This document shows, piece after piece, positions 9,947 to 17,667 of a stretch of 55,453 nucleotides of DNA. The DNA lies in NCBI GenBank assembly GCA_023416655.1, contig JAEZHK010000019.1, positions 1 to 55,453 on the forward strand, given 5' to 3'. This DNA is from Bacillota bacterium. GTDB taxonomy: Bacteria; Bacillota; Clostridia; Christensenellales; Aristaeellaceae. Made by a program: the position numbers and the translations under genes. The notes under the pieces are model-generated. The model was not told where the DNA came from, did not search any database, and was given only the letters and a program-made list of their open reading frames with translations. How positions within the stretch are numbered: position 1 is the first letter of the stretch; every line of letters starts with the position of its first letter.

Positions 9947-10858
9947 ATGCTTCAGGCCAAGGATGTCGTCCGGCGCGCGCTGGACAAGCACGTGGTCATC
10001 CCCGCCTTCAATATCCCCTACCTGCCGATGGTGAAGCCCGTCGTTCAGGCGGTGGTGGACCTGAACAGCGTGGCGATGGTGCAGGTGGCCCGCGTCGAGT
10101 GGGAGAAGTTCGGCTCCGTCAGCCTCGAAGCGGTGGCCGAGGAATACGCGAAATACAAAAACGAGCGCCACACACTTTTGCACCTGGACCATACGCCGGT
10201 CATCGACGAAGATTTGTTGCAGGTGGACTACCTGCCCATCATCCGCCGCGCGCTCAAAGCGGGCTACCAGTCGGTGATGGTGGACGCGTCGCGGCTTAAC
10301 TTTGCCGGAAACGTCGAGGCCACAAAAGCGGTGGCAAAGCTTGCGCACGAGGCGGGCATCCCCTGCGAGAGCGAACTGGGCGCGGTGATGGGCCACGAGA
10401 GCGGCCCGATGATGCCCTATGAGGAGATTTTCGCCACCAAGAAGGGCTTTACCGACGTGGAAGAGGCCCGGCGGTTCGCGGCGGAGAGCGGGTGCGACTG
10501 GCTCAGCGTCGCGGTGGGCAGTATCCACGGCGCGGTGGCCGAGAGCACGCGCCACCAGAAGAAGCCCAATGCCCGGCTGGACGTGGAGCACATCAGGCGC
10601 CTCCAGGCGGCGACGGACCTTCCGCTGGTCTTGCACGGCGGCTCCGGCATCCTGAAAGAGTACATCATGGACGGCATCCGCGCCGGCATCGCCAAGATCA
10701 ATGTGGGCACCGAGATCCGTCAGGCCTACGAGCAGGCGATCGCCGCAAACCCCGCCGACATCCCCGCGGCGCAGGCGGCGGTGTACGACAGGGTATGCGT
10801 CGTGATCCGCGAGATGCTGGAGATTGAGAACACCCGGTCGCTGCTGTTCGGGGACTGA
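9947..10858 (+). CDS. Class II fructose-bisphosphate / tagatose-bisphosphate aldolase family protein
   Basis: Zinc-dependent class II aldolase of 303 aa that cleaves a ketose 1,6-bisphosphate into dihydroxyacetone phosphate and glyceraldehyde 3-phosphate. Visible motifs are HLDHTPV (zinc/catalytic HxDH), VMVDASRLNFAGNVEATK, ELGAVMGHE, VAVGSIHG (zinc histidine) and LHGGSG (zinc histidine and phosphate loop), then INVGTEIRQAY. It could be FbaA, KbaY or GatY; the sequence alone does not fix the substrate. An ATG at 9947 is preceded by AAGAAGG; a TTG at 9941 in the same frame is less likely. A strong terminator follows the stop, so it seems to be a single-gene or short transcript. Confidence 0.88.
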   Translation: MLQAKDVVRRALDKHVVIPAFNIPYLPMVKPVVQAVVDLNSVAMVQVARVEWEKFGSVSLEAVAEEYAKYKNERHTLLHLDHTPVIDEDLLQVDYLPIIRRALKAGYQSVMVDASRLNFAGNVEATKAVAKLAHEAGIPCESELGAVMGHESGPMMPYEEIFATKKGFTDVEEARRFAAESGCDWLSVAVGSIHGAVAESTRHQKKPNARLDVEHIRRLQAATDLPLVLHGGSGILKEYIMDGIRAGIAKINVGTEIRQAYEQAIAANPADIPAAQAAVYDRVCVVIREMLEIENTRSLLFGD

Positions 10859-10875
10859 TCATCGATCAAGATCTA

Positions 10876-10909
10876 CCCCTGCCGTTTTCGAAGCGGCGGG
10901 GGTTTTTAT
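10876..10909 (+). terminator. Intrinsic terminator after the aldolase gene
   Basis: CCCCTGCCG, loop TTTTCGAAG, CGGCGGGG, then GTTTTTAT. The stem has one mismatch and a T-rich tail. Confidence 0.85.
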
Positions 10910-10957
10910 ATGCCGCCATACGTTCCATGAATGCGGAATTTATGCAATCATTGCTGC

Positions 10958-10986
10958 TTGACTCAGTGCTCTTGCGGACATACAAT
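10958..10986 (+). promoter_or_regulatory. Sigma-A promoter for the membrane protein at 11028
   Basis: TTGACT (10958-10963), 17-nt spacer, TACAAT (10981-10986); the start codon lies 41 nt downstream behind a GGAGGGGGAGAGG stretch. Confidence 0.8.
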
Positions 10987-11027
10987 AGACGGACGTTATC
11001 GTTATATGGGCGGAGGGGGAGAGGCGC

Positions 11028-11705
11028 ATGTTTCAGGCGATTTTTGAGACGGTCTTTGACGCGTGCTACCTGACCGGGGTCATTCTGGCGGGCCTGATAT
11101 TGGTGAAGCGGGGCGCGGCCAACCCGCTGATTAGAAAATTCGGCTGGATGGCGGTGCTGCTGGGCGCGGGCGACGCGTTCCATCTGGTGCCCAGGGTCTA
11201 CGCGCTGTGGACCACGGGGATCGAGGCCAACGCGGCGGCGCTGGGGGTCGGGAAGCTGATCACCTCCATCACCATGACCGCGTTCTACCTGATCCTGTAT
11301 TACATCTGGCGGGAGCGCTATGAAATCAAGGGGCGAAAGGGCCTGACGGTCACGATGTGGGCGCTGACGGCCGCGCGGGTGGCGCTGAGCGCGCTCCCTG
11401 AGAACGAATGGCTGAGCGCCGACCCGCCGCTTTTCTGGGGCATCCTCCGGAACATCCCGTTCGCGCTGATGGGCATCCTCATCATCTGGCTCTTCTGGCG
11501 TGAGGTGTCAAGAACGCATGACCCGGTGTTCCGGTTCATGCCGCTGGCGGTGATCTTGTCCTTCGGGTTCTATGTGCCGGTGGTGTTTTGGGGCGACGTG
11601 ATCCCGGCCATCGGCATGCTGATGGTGCCGAAGACGCTGGCCTACGTCTGGATCGTGTGGATGGGATGGAAGCTGTCCCGGAGCAGCGACGCGCAACCTC
11701 GCTAA
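11028..11705 (+). CDS. Multi-pass membrane protein, unknown function
   Basis: I do not recognise this 225-aa protein. It looks like about seven membrane segments: hydrophobic runs near residues 10-25, 40-57, 75-95, 108-125, 135-157, 170-190 and 198-215, with charged turns such as WRERYEIKGRKG between them. It has no signal peptidase site, no cysteine motif and no obvious ATPase or transport signature. It has its own promoter and a hairpin behind it. Two genes downstream is a TetR-controlled unit whose first product is also a small membrane protein, but there is no sign of a shared transcript. No function is proposed. Confidence 0.8.
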   Translation: MFQAIFETVFDACYLTGVILAGLILVKRGAANPLIRKFGWMAVLLGAGDAFHLVPRVYALWTTGIEANAAALGVGKLITSITMTAFYLILYYIWRERYEIKGRKGLTVTMWALTAARVALSALPENEWLSADPPLFWGILRNIPFALMGILIIWLFWREVSRTHDPVFRFMPLAVILSFGFYVPVVFWGDVIPAIGMLMVPKTLAYVWIVWMGWKLSRSSDAQPR

Positions 11706-11754
11706 AGTCCTGCCGAATTTCCGTGCTCCGGCGCGACGTAAAAACACAGATATT

Positions 11755-11800
11755 CCAATAGTTCCCGGCGCGATGAGCGCCGGGAACGTTGTTTCTATGC
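11755..11800. repeat. Truncated SIR core (copy 10), terminator-like hairpin
   Basis: TTCCAATAGTTCCCGGCG resembles the TTCCAATCGTTCCCGGCG end of the full SIR copies. The hairpin GTTCCCGGCG CGATGA GCGCCGGGAAC is perfect. It lies about 50 nt behind the membrane protein gene and may act as a terminator, though it lacks a clean T run. Confidence 0.55.
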
Positions 11801-11875
11801 GGTGATTCCAAATGCAGGCAAGTCTTGATCTTTTCAGCTCCAAAGTGAAATCCCCGTAAAATCCCAAAACCCCCC

Positions 11876-11904
11876 TTGACGAGACTATCAACTGATCGTA
11901 TAAT
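11876..11904 (+). promoter_or_regulatory. Sigma-A promoter of the tetR unit
   Basis: TTGACG (11876-11881), 17-nt spacer, TATAAT (11899-11904). Thirty-two nt separate the -10 box from the ATG at 11936. Confidence 0.88.
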
Positions 11905-11921
11905 ACGATCAGTTGATAGTC
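11883..11921. promoter_or_regulatory. Perfect 39-bp palindromic operator over the -10 box
   Basis: Arms of 19 bp, GACTATCAACTGATCGTAT, pair perfectly around a single central base. The palindrome covers the spacer, -10 box and start region of the tetR-unit promoter. A TetR family repressor encoded 0.4 kb downstream is the obvious ligand (inference), giving negative autoregulation. The arm is long for one TetR dimer, so two nested sites are possible. Confidence 0.85.
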
Positions 11922-11935
11922 TGGAGGGAAAAATC

Positions 11936-12337
11936 ATGCTGAAGCTCTTCTTCGCAAACCCCATCTCCGTGGTCACCACCGCCGTGCTCGTTATCATCCT
12001 CGCGTTCGCGTTCACCGCCTATATGAAGCGCGCCTCCGTCCAAAAATGGGGCCGCCTGCTGCTCGTCCTCATCCTGATCGGCACCGCGGCCAGCGCAACC
12101 TCCGCGGTGCGGGACGGCTACGCCGCGGCGGGGGCGCTGTTCGCGATGGACGGCGCGATCACGCTCATCTGCGGGGTAGCGGGCGGGGTCATCTACCTGA
12201 CCGGCTTCGTGTGCCTCTTCTGGCGGCGGCAGAACGTGCGCCGCGCGGGCTTCTTCATCGCCGCAGCGCTGATGGCGGCACAGATCGCGGCGGTGGAGGG
12301 GTCGAGAATCCTCTTCCTCATGGGGGGCCGCCTGTGA
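11936..12337 (+). CDS. Small four-helix membrane protein, unknown function
   Basis: A 133-aa hydrophobic protein that I do not recognise. Membrane segments appear near residues 9-28 (ISVVTTAVLVIILAFAFTAY), 38-55, 72-95 and 103-122, with short basic turns (KRASVQKW, WRRQNVRR). The start has GGAGGG seven bases upstream; a longer open frame beginning at 11876 would run through the promoter. Its TGA overlaps the GTG of the tetR gene by 4 nt (GTGA), so the two are translationally coupled. As the first gene behind the palindrome it is likely the main target of that regulator, as is common for small exporters or stress membrane proteins beside TetR genes, but no transport motif is visible. Confidence 0.8.
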   Translation: MLKLFFANPISVVTTAVLVIILAFAFTAYMKRASVQKWGRLLLVLILIGTAASATSAVRDGYAAAGALFAMDGAITLICGVAGGVIYLTGFVCLFWRRQNVRRAGFFIAAALMAAQIAAVEGSRILFLMGGRL

Positions 12338-12972
12338 GCACAAAGGAAAAGATCCTCCGGGAGGCGCTGAACCTCTTCTCGGTCAAAGGCTACGATGCAG
12401 TGTCGCTCCGGGACATCGCCGCGGCGGTGGGCATCAAGGAGAGCAGCCTCTATAACCACTTCAAAAACAAGCAGGACATTTTCGACTCCATCGTGGCGTG
12501 GTGCCTGGCGCGCGAAAACGAGTTCTTCCACGACGCGCACCTGATCGGGGACGACCGGGTATTCCAGGCGGACGAGGCGAGCGTGAACATGTACGGCCAC
12601 ATGACCGAGGACCAATTCGCGGAGACCTCCGGCCAGGTGTTCGAGGCGGTCTTCGCCGACGAAATCGCGGTGAAGCTCCGGCGGATGCTGACCATCGAGC
12701 AGTACCGCGGCGAAAAGCAGGCCGAGCTCTTCCGAAAGATCTCCTTTGAAAACAGCCTCGCGTTTCAGACGCAGCTGTTTCAGGCGATGATCGGCGCGGG
12801 CTTCTTCAAAAAGGCCGACCCGGCGATGATGGCGCTGGAATTCTACGCGCCTGTCTTCCTGATCTTCTACAAATTTGACAGCGATGCCGAGGGCGTCGCA
12901 AAGGCCAAGGAACTCTTCATGCGCCACGTGAGGCACTTCAGCCGCACATACGCCGCCGCCCAAAAACCCTGA
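12334..12972 (+). CDS. TetR/AcrR family transcriptional regulator
   Basis: Repressor of 212 aa with a clear N-terminal TetR DNA-binding domain: KEKILREALNLFSVKGYDAV, SLRDIAAAVGIKESSLYNHF and KNKQDIFDSI (helix-turn-helix at about residues 26-46). The C-terminal ligand-binding part has no family-level match that I can name. The start is GTG, overlapping the stop of the upstream membrane protein gene by 4 nt, with a G-rich site before it. It probably binds the 39-bp palindrome at 11883-11921 and controls its own unit, which continues into the flavodoxin-like gene 40 nt downstream. The ligand cannot be told from sequence. Confidence 0.92.
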   Translation: MSTKEKILREALNLFSVKGYDAVSLRDIAAAVGIKESSLYNHFKNKQDIFDSIVAWCLARENEFFHDAHLIGDDRVFQADEASVNMYGHMTEDQFAETSGQVFEAVFADEIAVKLRRMLTIEQYRGEKQAELFRKISFENSLAFQTQLFQAMIGAGFFKKADPAMMALEFYAPVFLIFYKFDSDAEGVAKAKELFMRHVRHFSRTYAAAQKP

Positions 12973-13012
12973 AACCAAAGCAACCCGACGGACCAGAAAG
13001 GAAGGAATCCCC

Positions 13013-13714
13013 ATGAAGCTTGCGATCCTCTACGGCAACGCCCGCAAAGGCGTCACCTGGCACGCCGCCGACCTTTTGAAGCGGGAGCTTTCGAAAAACG
13101 CCAGCCTGGAGGTCACCGAGTTCACGCTGCCAAGGGACATGCCCCACTTCTGCAACGGCTGCTTCTCCTGCTTCATGAACGGCGAGCACACCTGCCCGCA
13201 CGCGGCAACCGTGCAGCCCATCGCGAAGGCGCTGCTCAACGCGGACGTGATCGTGCTGACCTCCAGCGTCTACGCGATGGACGCGACGGGCCAGATGAAG
13301 GCGATGCTGGACCACCTGTGCTACCTGTGGATGAGCCACCGCCCCGACCCCAGGATGTTCAATAAGATCGGCGTAACCGTCGCCACCACCGCGGGCGCGG
13401 GGCTGAAACACACCACCAAGACGCTCCGGAGCAGCCTCAAATTCTGGGGCGTGAAGCGGACGTATGCCTACCGCGGCGCGCTGTCCGCCATGCGCTGGGA
13501 CGACGTGCCCGAAAAGAAGCGGGCGAACGCCGAAAAGCAAATCGCAAAGCTCGCCCGGAAAATTGAGAAGGCCGCCGCGCACCCGGAAAAGCTCCACGCG
13601 CCGCTGTTCCGCAGCTTCTTTATGAAAATCATGACCGGCATGATGAAGAAAAACACCTGGAACCTCCGCGACCGGAAGCACTGGGAGGATAACGGCTGGA
13701 TCGGCACAAAATGA
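13013..13714 (+). CDS. Flavodoxin-like NAD(P)H-dependent FMN oxidoreductase
   Basis: 233-aa flavoprotein of the NADPH-dependent FMN reductase / flavodoxin-2 group. It opens MKLAILYGNARKGVTWHAAD (phosphate-binding loop), has a CNGCFSCFMNGEHTCPH segment with four cysteines typical of iron-sulfur flavoprotein relatives, then DVIVLTSSVYAMDATGQMKA (flavin-ring loop) and VATTAGAGLKHT. The C-terminal 60 residues are basic and extended. The ribosome binding site AAAGGAAGGAA lies before the ATG. It is the third gene of the tetR unit, so it is likely induced by whatever releases the repressor, for example an electrophile or quinone (inference). A strong inverted repeat follows the stop. Confidence 0.85.
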   Translation: MKLAILYGNARKGVTWHAADLLKRELSKNASLEVTEFTLPRDMPHFCNGCFSCFMNGEHTCPHAATVQPIAKALLNADVIVLTSSVYAMDATGQMKAMLDHLCYLWMSHRPDPRMFNKIGVTVATTAGAGLKHTTKTLRSSLKFWGVKRTYAYRGALSAMRWDDVPEKKRANAEKQIAKLARKIEKAAAHPEKLHAPLFRSFFMKIMTGMMKKNTWNLRDRKHWEDNGWIGTK

Positions 13715-13745
13715 CCCGGCGTATAATAGCTTAATGGTAAAGATC

Positions 13746-13785
13746 AGGGCTGTCCCCGCAACGCGTTGGGACAGCCCTGCTAGTT
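13746..13785 (+). terminator. Hairpin terminator after the flavodoxin-like gene
   Basis: AGGGCTGTCCC / GGGACAGCCCT, an 11-bp perfect stem, followed by GCTAGTTT. The T run is weak, so it may be partly factor-dependent. Confidence 0.65.
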
Positions 13786-13848
13786 TGATGGCGCATAAAA
13801 TCGTTCTGCAATGTCCGAACCAAAAACTTGATGGTCGTCGCACATTGA

Positions 13849-13942
13849 CCCGAAAATGGACGCGCTAGCGGACATTTTCCTATTGTGAGGGGTCCAGGGG
13901 GAATCATTCCACCTGGCGGGTGCAGGGCAGAGCCCTGCCGTT
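13849..13942 (+). repeat. REP2 hairpin repeat, unit 4
   Basis: GAAAATG..CGCTAGCG..CATTTTC palindrome, GTGAGGGGTCCAGGGGG, a CCAGGGGG-type hairpin with one mismatch, and GCAGGGCAGAGCCCTGC. It lies between the converging flavodoxin-like and beta-galactosidase genes. Confidence 0.75.
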
Positions 13943-13956
13943 ACCCGCTCCGTCTT

Positions 13957-16485
13957 TCAGTAGAGCCGCCACTCATACACTGGCCGCAGCGAAACCTGAT
14001 CCAGCGTTCCTATGCACTCCACCGCTTCCTCCCTGCGCCCGGCCATGGCCGATTCCACGTTGACGCGCCCGCCCTGACGGACGGGGGTGATGTACACCGT
14101 CAGCGGCCCGCGCCCAAGTTCCTCCCGGAATTCGTTAAGGCCGATCACCCAGTCCGCGCCGTTCCAGAAGTTGTCGGCGATCAGGGCGCCGTTCAGAAAC
14201 GCCTGGCCGATGTCGCCGCGGTACTTTAGCGTCAATAGCAGGTCCTTTGCCGCCGCGCTTTCCCAGCCGGGGATTGACAACGTATAGCGGGTCGGCCCCA
14301 CCTGCCGGACCGCCGCCTCAAGCTTCAGCGGCGCTTTCTCCAGACGGTAGCGGGTGAACAATCCCTCGCGGCCGTCCGGGATCGCCGCGTCCGTCGGCAA
14401 CGCGCTGTCGAGCGAATGCGGGCTGTGTGGGTCGCCGTTGTCGCGCATACTTTCCGGGATCGCTCCGTCCAAAGGCGTCCCGCCCAAGGCCGCTTCGACG
14501 GGTTTCATATGGCTTTCCGAAGCGGCACTCCGCAGCGGCAGTACGCCGTTCGGGAACAGCGACAGGCTGACCACAGGTTGGTCGTGCTCGATTTTGAGGC
14601 CGTCCTCCGAGGGCAGAAGCACGCCCTCCGTCAGCGCGGCGACCTCGCGGCCCTTGGATTTCAAGATGCTGAAGTTCAGGCTCTGCGCCCGGCTGAGGGT
14701 CACGAAATGCACCGTCCTGCCGTGCTGCGTCGCGGCGAAGCACGGCATGCCGCCCGAAGTGTGCCCATCGAGGCCGATATGGGCGAAGCCGTCCTCAATC
14801 CGCGCGACGGGGCCGCCCGCCCGAACGCCGCCGGTTTCCGCGAAGCCGTCCTCAATCCGCGCGACAGGGCCGTCCACCCGCACGCCGTCCGTCTCCGGCG
14901 TAAGAACCGTGCCCTCCGGGAAGGCGTACAGCGGCTTCATGCCCTCCGGCGCGAAGAAGAACGCGTAGGTTCCGCCGGGCGTCTCGATCACCTTCAGCGG
15001 CTGCGCGTGGGCCAGCCGCAGCGCCACGCCGCCCACGTCCAGATTGAACGGCAGCGCGCAGTTTTCGCCCGCCGCGAGGGAAAGCCCTTCAAACACCACG
15101 TCCCCGGTGGCAAGCTTGATGGTCACGTCCTCGCCCGCCTTGGGCAGCGTCTCCGCGTGGTCCTGATAGTTATTGAGGAACAGGAAGCCCGCGCCGTCCG
15201 CCGACGCGCGCACGGCCCAGCGCAGCGTTTTTGCGTCCTCAGGCTCGATGTCCTGCGAGCCTTCGGGCAAGAATGTCTTCATAGGGCAGAGCGCCCGCTC
15301 GAAGCTCTGTGTCATCAGGTGCAATGCCCTCAGCCGTCGGTACGAGGGGCGCGCCTGACCGAACTCGCCCAGCGCCGCCTGGAAATCGTAGCTGAGCCGG
15401 GGCACCTGCCCCTCGTTGATGAAATCGCCCGACCGCCCCACCGGGTTGGTGCCGCCGTGGTACATGTAGTAGCCCAGCATGTTGCAGCCCGAGCCCAGCT
15501 TGACGCCCGCCATCGCGTCCACGCTCTCGTAGGGCAGCTGAAAGCGGTATTTGTAGCTGACGAACATGCCGCCGCCCATCTCGCAGCAGAGGTAGGGCCT
15601 GGATTCCGGCGGGTAGAAGGGCTCAAAGTTGTATGTCCGGGGCACGGCATTGTTGTGGTTGTCCCGGTAGAGGTATTCCCCGGTCGCGGGGTGCTCACCG
15701 CGGCGCTCATAGAAGAGCCAGGGCCGAAACGCGTAGCCGCCCCAGAGCGGCATCATGGCCTCCGGCGTCGCCGCGCCGCCCCAGCCTGTGCAGGTGTAAA
15801 AGGGCGCGTCAAGGCCCTCCGCGCGCGCGATCTCGAGGAGCTTCAAAAGATATGCGTCGCCCAGATCGCCCGCGGGCAGCCATTCGTCCGTAAGGCCGCG
15901 GGTCTCCTCCCAGGGCGCGGCGGAGTGCATGTATTCGTTGTCCAGCTGCACCGCGATGATCGGCCCGCCGTCCTTGTAAAAAAGTCCCTTCAGTTGCCCT
16001 GAAACCGCGCGGTACCAGCTTTGCACACACTCAAGGAAGCCCCCGTCCAGCGAGCGCACCTCGAAGGGCTTGCCATAGAGCCAGTCCGGCAGGCCGCCGT
16101 TTCGCGCCTCGCCGTGGCAGAAGGGGCCGACGCGAGCGATCACATAGAGCCCGTGCTTGCCGCAAAGCTCCACGAAGCGGCGCAGGTTACGCCGCCCGGT
16201 GAAATCGAATTCCCCTTCCCGCTCCTCGTGATGGATCCAGAACGCGTAGGTGGAGATGATGTTGACGCCGCCCGCCTTCATCTTGAGGATCGCGTCCTCC
16301 CACCGCTGTTCCCAGAGCCGGGCATAGTGGATTTCGCCGCTGACGCCGAAGAAAGGCGCGCCGCCAATCTCCATATAATAGTTGGTGAAGGACAGGGTTT
16401 CGCCGTCCGGGCGCGCGCCGGAAAAGCCGGGGAGCGGATGGATCCGTTTCGAGGCGGCGGCGGTCAGGTCGATGGCATGGCGCAT
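13957..16485 (-). CDS. Glycoside hydrolase family 35 beta-galactosidase-like
   Basis: 842-aa glycosidase of the GH35 type, expected to remove terminal beta-galactose. Motifs: FFGVSGEIHYARL, the strand NIISTYAFW, GPFCHGEARNGGLPDWL, GGPIIAVQLDNEYM (in GH35 the Glu of the NEY motif is the acid/base) and CEMGGGM further on as a candidate nucleophile region. The C-terminal 300 residues are beta-rich and include jelly-roll-like segments. There is no signal peptide, so it is cytoplasmic and probably acts on imported oligosaccharides. The ATG at 16485 has AAAAGGAG upstream. An internal tandem duplication of 19 residues (GPVARIEDGFA repeated, nt 14784-14897) marks the middle of the protein. It is a single gene with its own promoter. 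Confidence 0.85.
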   Translation of the reverse strand: MRHAIDLTAAASKRIHPLPGFSGARPDGETLSFTNYYMEIGGAPFFGVSGEIHYARLWEQRWEDAILKMKAGGVNIISTYAFWIHHEEREGEFDFTGRRNLRRFVELCGKHGLYVIARVGPFCHGEARNGGLPDWLYGKPFEVRSLDGGFLECVQSWYRAVSGQLKGLFYKDGGPIIAVQLDNEYMHSAAPWEETRGLTDEWLPAGDLGDAYLLKLLEIARAEGLDAPFYTCTGWGGAATPEAMMPLWGGYAFRPWLFYERRGEHPATGEYLYRDNHNNAVPRTYNFEPFYPPESRPYLCCEMGGGMFVSYKYRFQLPYESVDAMAGVKLGSGCNMLGYYMYHGGTNPVGRSGDFINEGQVPRLSYDFQAALGEFGQARPSYRRLRALHLMTQSFERALCPMKTFLPEGSQDIEPEDAKTLRWAVRASADGAGFLFLNNYQDHAETLPKAGEDVTIKLATGDVVFEGLSLAAGENCALPFNLDVGGVALRLAHAQPLKVIETPGGTYAFFFAPEGMKPLYAFPEGTVLTPETDGVRVDGPVARIEDGFAETGGVRAGGPVARIEDGFAHIGLDGHTSGGMPCFAATQHGRTVHFVTLSRAQSLNFSILKSKGREVAALTEGVLLPSEDGLKIEHDQPVVSLSLFPNGVLPLRSAASESHMKPVEAALGGTPLDGAIPESMRDNGDPHSPHSLDSALPTDAAIPDGREGLFTRYRLEKAPLKLEAAVRQVGPTRYTLSIPGWESAAAKDLLLTLKYRGDIGQAFLNGALIADNFWNGADWVIGLNEFREELGRGPLTVYITPVRQGGRVNVESAMAGRREEAVECIGTLDQVSLRPVYEWRLY
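14784..14897 (-). repeat. 57-bp in-frame tandem duplication inside the beta-galactosidase gene
   Basis: Two nearly identical 57-bp units encode V-R-x-x-GPVARIEDGFA twice. The frame is kept and no stop arises. It looks recent because the nucleotide identity is high. Confidence 0.75.
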
Positions 16486-16527
16486 GGGGATGCTCCTTTT
16501 CGTAAGGGTTAGTTCTGTACACTGGCC

Positions 16528-16556
16528 ATCATAGCACAGCCGCCGCACCGTTGCAA
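16528..16556 (-). promoter_or_regulatory. Promoter of the beta-galactosidase gene
   Basis: Minus strand: TTGCAA (16556-16551), 17-nt spacer, TATGAT (16533-16528), 43 nt before the ATG. The -35 box overlaps a TTGCAA palindrome. Confidence 0.65.
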
Positions 16557-16582
16557 CGGTGGGCGGCCCCCCTCCCGAATCG

Positions 16583-16619
16583 AAAGAAAACGGCCTTGCC
16601 GGATTGTCCGGGAAGGCCG
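16583..16619 (-). terminator. Intrinsic terminator of degV
   Basis: Minus strand: CGGCCTTCCCGGA, short loop, TCCGGCAAGGCCG, then TTTTCTTTC. Strong stem with a T-rich tail. Confidence 0.85.
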
Positions 16620-16648
16620 AAAGATGGTAAAGAGGATAATGGGGCGCT

Positions 16649-17512
16649 TCAGTTCTGCGGCAGCGGCTGCCTGCGGGCGCACACGGCCAGCATGCCGCGG
16701 CCCACGTGGGCGGCGAGGGCGGGCCCCAGCGGCAGGATCTGATCGGCGAGGATGCCCGGGATGTCCCGAAGCTCGTCCAAGAGCTTCTTCGCCTCGGCCA
16801 TCGCGCCCGAGTGGATGACCGAAAGCTCGAACCCCCGGTCCGCCGCGAAATCGGCGACGATGCGCTTGACCGTCTGCACCGTGCGGCGGGACCCCACGGC
16901 GGTGGCGCGCGGGTAGTACACGCCGTTTTCGTCGCAGCCGATGATGGGCTTGATGTTCAAAAGCTTGCCCACCATGCCCGCCACGCGGCCGATGCGCCCG
17001 CCGGCGATCAGGTAGTCCAGCGAGGGCAGGTAGAACATGCAGTCCACGTCTTCGCGCAGCTTGGGGAGCGCCTCCTCCAGCGTTTCAAAGGTAGCCCCGG
17101 CTTTCAAAAGATCGAGCGCGCCCGACACGATGTACCCCAGCGCCATCGACAAAACCTTCGTATCGTACACGAACGTGACAAATTCCTTGTGGCGCTGGCA
17201 GGCGAGCCGCGCCATGTTGACCGTGCCCGAGAGCGCGGCGGAGAGCATGATGAACGCGATGTGCGTGACGCCCTTCTCCTTGAGTTCGGCCAGCAGCTCA
17301 TCGAGCGCGCCGGGATCGGGCAGCGAGGTTTTGGCGGTCTCCCCTGCCTCCATGCGCTGGAGGAGTTGATCGGTATCGATATCGACGCCCGAGCGGTATT
17401 CGCCATCGTCGAGGCGCACCATCAGCGGCAGAATGTACAGATTCTCACACTGCTGGATGAAAGACGAGGGCAGGTCGCAGCCGCTGTCGGTGATGATGGC
17501 GATATTCTGCAT
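16649..17512 (-). CDS. degV: DegV family fatty-acid-binding protein
   Basis: 287 aa, full length for DegV (FakB-like) proteins, which bind a fatty acid and, with FakA, present it for phosphorylation. It opens IAIITDSGCDLPSSF, has the typical KTSLPDPG loop near residue 60, AFIMLSAALSGTVNMA (the SSGLSGT-like lipid-head contact), VYDTKVLSMALG, and YLIAGGRIGRVAG. The start at 17512 has GGAGG eleven bases upstream, a long but usable spacing. It stands alone with its own terminator; no fakA homologue is in the window. Family secure; which fatty acid is unknown. Confidence 0.93.
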   Translation of the reverse strand: MQNIAIITDSGCDLPSSFIQQCENLYILPLMVRLDDGEYRSGVDIDTDQLLQRMEAGETAKTSLPDPGALDELLAELKEKGVTHIAFIMLSAALSGTVNMARLACQRHKEFVTFVYDTKVLSMALGYIVSGALDLLKAGATFETLEEALPKLREDVDCMFYLPSLDYLIAGGRIGRVAGMVGKLLNIKPIIGCDENGVYYPRATAVGSRRTVQTVKRIVADFAADRGFELSVIHSGAMAEAKKLLDELRDIPGILADQILPLGPALAAHVGRGMLAVCARRQPLPQN

Positions 17513-17667
17513 TCGTGTCGTTGCCTCCGGAATTAGTTTTCAGCCTCCCTAGTATTGCACAATCCGGGACCGCCTACAAGAGCATTTGGAAAATTTCTAC
17601 GAACTGCGTAAAAATCTCTAATTTTCGCCGCATTTGGCAGCATATGCTAAAAGCCGGAGGTGAGCGG

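Noticed and set aside
13725..13790. tRNA-like stretch (TAGCTTAATGGTAAAG)
   Set aside because: It resembles a D-arm but no acceptor stem, anticodon arm or T-arm can be formed; the following inverted repeat is better explained as a terminator.
14416..16002. Long open frame antisense to the GH35 gene
   Set aside because: Same explanation: a shadow of a real high-GC gene, with no motif or start signal.
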